From Mycobacterium seoulense (GTDB taxonomy: Bacteria; Actinomycetota; Actinomycetes; Mycobacteriales; Mycobacteriaceae), in the NCBI RefSeq assembly GCF_010731595.1, contig NZ_AP022582.1:5332001-5396000 (forward strand): 64,000 nucleotides of DNA. The letters run 5' to 3'. The notes under the pieces were generated by a model. It saw nothing but the letters and a program-made list of their open reading frames with translations, was not told the origin of the DNA and did not search any database. A program made the position numbers and the translations under genes. Positions within the stretch are counted from its first letter, which is position 1, and each line of letters starts with the position of its first letter. Shown piece by piece: positions 63,851 to 64,000 of this stretch.

Positions 63851-64000
63851 CTACAACCGGGCCAGGACGTCGGCCAGCAGCGCGCCCATCCGGCTGGCCG
63901 ACGCGGCGCCGGCGGCGAGCACCTCGGCGTGGCTCAGCGGCTCACCGCCGATCCCCGCGGCCAGGTTGGTCACCAGCGAGATCCCCAGCACCTCGGCGCC
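63851..64000 (-). CDS. deoD: Purine nucleoside phosphorylase, 3' end
   Basis: The last 49 codons plus a TAG stop; the start is outside the window. The translation [15 protein letters not shown] and [10 protein letters not shown] matches the C terminus of trimeric purine nucleoside phosphorylases (Rv3307), with the Asn of the base-binding site in VTNLAAG. It cleaves inosine and guanosine forms to base and (deoxy)ribose-1-phosphate. Its stop touches the pmmB start, so the two genes are cotranscribed. Confidence 0.9.
   Translation of the reverse strand, partial: GAEVLGISLVTNLAAGIGGEPLSHAEVLAAGAASASRMGALLADVLARL

Overview
This is a high-GC actinobacterial chromosome segment. Its gene content and order match the Mycobacterium tuberculosis block from dnaE2 (Rv3370c) down to deoD (Rv3307), read in the opposite direction. 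DUF732, MmpS/MmpL, SapM, SigJ and MfpA proteins all point to a slow-growing Mycobacterium. A M. avium-complex-like species is plausible, but that is an inference. Many starts are GTG or TTG, several genes appear leaderless, and genes are packed with 1-20 bp overlaps. I saw no rRNA, tRNA, CRISPR array, transposase or integrase.

Layout. 1-3.8 kb: the 3' part of dnaE2, a nitroreductase, a SpoU-type tRNA methyltransferase and a small methyltransferase. 4-8.7 kb: a five-gene conservon-like operon (NIT/HAMP histidine-kinase-like protein, roadblock, DUF742, small GTPase) ending in the gyrase-protecting pentapeptide protein MfpA. 8.7-14 kb: two tandem FHA-ABC exporters of the Rv1747 type. 14-16.4 kb: an OYE oxidoreductase, folD and a DUF3017 protein. 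16.4-19.3 kb: three exported proteins. 19.3-22.9 kb: methionine genes metZ-metX-methyltransferase behind a SAM-IV riboswitch. 23-26.5 kb: both isocitrate dehydrogenase types side by side. 26.5-32 kb: hydrolase, trpS, YihY protein, nagA and a sugar transporter.

32-43.3 kb is the most accessory-looking part. It holds two copies of a convergent module, each an MFS-like gene meeting an mmpL stop-to-stop. They surround dacB1, a PH-like gene and a small hypothetical gene. The copies keep matching promoter elements: an 18-bp GTCC...GGAC palindrome before each MFS-like gene and a 17-bp motif before each mmpL unit. 43.4-48.5 kb: a class-III aminotransferase, the ECF41 sigma factor sigJ, an Asp/Glu racemase-like gene, an AhpD-like (CMD) gene with a good ECF41 promoter, and a diguanylate cyclase. 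48.5-52 kb: sdhCDAB. 52-55 kb: nucleoside salvage (cdd, deoA, add). 55.3-57.1 kb: a GntR regulator divergent from a gentisate-dioxygenase-like cupin. 57.2-59.2 kb: two convergent VWA membrane proteins. 59.2-64 kb: an acidic Rv3311-like protein, sapM, upp, a pmmB split by a 55-bp insertion, and the 3' end of deoD.

Functional threads: pyrimidine/purine salvage (cdd, deoA, add, upp, deoD), methionine synthesis under SAM control, TCA cycle enzymes (icd1, icd2, sdh), envelope transport (two MmpL, one MmpS, two FHA-ABC), and signalling (conservon, SigJ, GGDEF). The strongest new-looking signals are the SigJ-CMD promoter link, the duplicated MFS/MmpL modules with shared operators, the pmmB disruption, and the GntR operator cluster.
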